NCBI GenBank assembly: GCA_963921825.1
Contig: OY997591.1
Coordinates: forward strand, 16,053,515-16,117,514
Direction of reading: 5' to 3'
Origin: Erodium maritimum
Taxonomy: Eukaryota; Streptophyta; Magnoliopsida; Geraniales; Geraniaceae
DNA: 64,000 nucleotides
The notes beneath the pieces were generated by a model. The model was given only the letters and a program-made list of their open reading frames with translations, was not told the origin of the DNA and ran no database searches. Shown here in pieces: positions 62,560 through 64,000 of this stretch (positions are counted from its first letter, which is position 1; the number at the start of each line of letters is the position of its first letter). The position numbers and the translations under genes were made by a program.

Positions 62560-63901
62560 GGTGTAGGTACTAGGTCTTCCAATGGTGGACGGGTTATTAC
62601 GACGAAGGACATAGGTTCAACGGCAGATCAGGACAATAAGGTGATGGTAAAGATGATAAGGAGGGCTCGTCGGGTTCTTCTTGGTTCAGGAAAGTCTGGG
62701 CATTTTGTTGACCAAGCTGACGAAATTTTCGTTTGCAACTTGCCTTTTGAGTCATAACGTCTTTGGCTCGTATGGTGAGATTGTATATGCATCTGTTCTA
62801 CAACGACCAAATCGAAGAGATATGTACTTCGGGTTTATCCGTTTTAAATCCAAGGAAGTTGTTGTTCATGATGTCGAGGGGTTAAACGGGCTCAAGATTA
62901 ACGGCCATAACCTCTTTGTTTCCATCGTTTAGCGGCGGATCGATGAGGTGCAATGTCCGAGTGATGATGCTGTTAAGCTCACCACAGTTCAGGTAGAGCA
63001 TACCATGACTCGGGTTTTGGTTGACCCTTCATTGGTGCCGGAGTTTTCCAGTGCACTTGTCCAGCAAATCGCGTCTCTTGGGTTTCAAGTTACTGAGAAT
63101 CGCGCTCATTAGTTGGAGAACTCAACTTTGGAGGATTTGGCCATTGAAACGACACAGGATTCCCTTGACACATTTGTTATGGTGATGGATCATGATCCCT
63201 CAATTACATTTGGAGATATGTTGGATCAAGAGTACAAGTTACGTGGTGTGAGCTTCGCTGAGGATTTAACCTCATCATCTCTGTTTGTTCATCCTAAGCC
63301 TACGCATTTAGACTCAAGACCAGGCTTGAGTGCTTTGGTTGTTGATCAAGGCCCAAATGCAAGGATTAGTGTTAAATTTTCGACTGTTTCAGTCGTATCC
63401 TATCAGGCCGCAAGCATTTCTCTTGTTGAATCTTAGTGTGCGGCCACTATTGAGCTGCAGAGGCCTTTGTCGATTGGATCAATTTGTCACTAAGTTATAG
63501 AGCAGTTGGTTAGCCCTACATTTAAAACAGTTTCGGTACAACCTTTTAGAGTAGGGTGGTCTTTCGGGGGATCAGTTATCGGGTTCCATGGAGCCTAGCT
63601 TGGTTAAGGACGATGTTCCTTCTAGGGCCCAGGAGAGTATCCCTTGGAAGGACGCCCTTCTCAAACCCCCGAAACGGAAGAGCCGACCCCTAAGCATTTA
63701 TCGGATTATTATTATACCGTTAAACCAAGAGCACGTTCTTTGAGTCGTGAAAGACTAGTTAGACCTGTTGACGTTTGGACACAGGTTGCGCAATCTCGAA
63801 TTGCTCGAAAGGCTAAAACCAATAAGCCTGCTCAAGCGAAGGCTTTTGATTATCCAACCCTTACTTTTGAAGGTCAAGAGTGGGTCATCGACGAGGGTTG
63901 A
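62560..63901 (+). pseudogene. LINE ORF1-like pseudogene with RRM
   Basis: An RRM is readable across one frameshift: RNP2-like IFVCNLPF (about 62728-62751) and RNP1-like MYFGFIRF (62822-62845), with GLNGLKINGHNLFVSIV at the end. Downstream frames (63113-63436 and 63644-63901) include IPWKDALLKPP and QVAQSRIARKAK segments typical of the C-terminal part of this ORF1 class. At least four frame breaks or stops intervene. No RT (ORF2) follows before 63.9 kb, though it could start outside the window. Confidence 0.6.
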
Positions 63902-64000
63902 TTTGTTTCATTCACTTTTATTTTGTTTACATGTAGTCCTCTCGTTTGAAAACATGTATCCAACGGTCTAAGACTTTCGTCTTTTTGAGCTCTCGTTAAT

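Overview
This is a nuclear plant genome window, almost certainly from a eudicot. The genes have introns with plant-type splice sites, the gene families are plant ones (GAMYB-like R2R3-MYB, germin-like protein, aspartic proteinase with a plant-specific insert, short plant-type Sec61 beta), and the space between genes is a nest of plant transposable elements. I see no prokaryotic features, no rRNA genes and no CRISPR array.

Only four protein-coding genes look intact. They are a GAMYB-like MYB factor on the minus strand (289-1846, three exons), a germin-like protein on the minus strand (24807-25552, two exons), SEC61 beta on the plus strand (51612-51860, probably with an intron in its leader) and a typical vacuolar aspartic proteinase on the minus strand (56446-59853, 13 coding exons plus a leader intron). 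They belong to unrelated cellular roles (transcription, apoplast/cell wall, ER translocon, vacuolar proteolysis), and nothing suggests that they work together.

Layout of the rest. 2.7-6.5 kb: LINE-like debris split by a Ty3/Gypsy LTR remnant. 6.5-7.0 kb: a CACTA-like subterminal repeat fragment. 6971-7914: a non-autonomous Mutator-like element with long terminal inverted repeats and a 9-bp target duplication. 8342-14347: a Ty3/Gypsy element on the minus strand with very short LTRs (157/175 bp), a 5-bp target duplication, gag and a mostly deleted pol. 14.4-16.3 kb: a duplicated germin-like pseudogene cut off by a Harbinger-type element. 18343-22315: a solo LTR with a perfect GTTTG target duplication and a 47-bp tandem repeat. 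22.5-24.5 kb: a LINE ORF1 remnant and a short retroposon with an 18-bp target duplication. 26.0-28.3 kb and 29.9-30.4 kb: LINE fragments. 30425-43637: a large Ty3/Gypsy element (5' LTR 2617 bp, gag, protease, RT, RNase H, integrase) with several stops, itself split by a nested solo LTR (37372-40140), and with its 3' LTR truncated where Harbinger/NAM-type debris begins (43.6-45.4 kb). 45.7-50.5 kb: GC-rich LINE-like remnants, including a retroposon with a 13-bp target duplication just upstream of SEC61 beta. 52.2-55.3 kb: a zf-GRF gene remnant facing a MULE transposase pseudogene. 60.9-63.9 kb: another retroposon with a target duplication and a LINE ORF1 (RRM) pseudogene.

I found no convincing new functional system. 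The most distinctive signals are evolutionary. The short- and long-LTR Gypsy elements share gag, primer-binding site and LTR termini although their LTRs differ about 15-fold in length. The MYB gene keeps the coding context of the miR159 site but has lost the miRNA seed match. Several insertions have target duplications clear enough to order the nested events.
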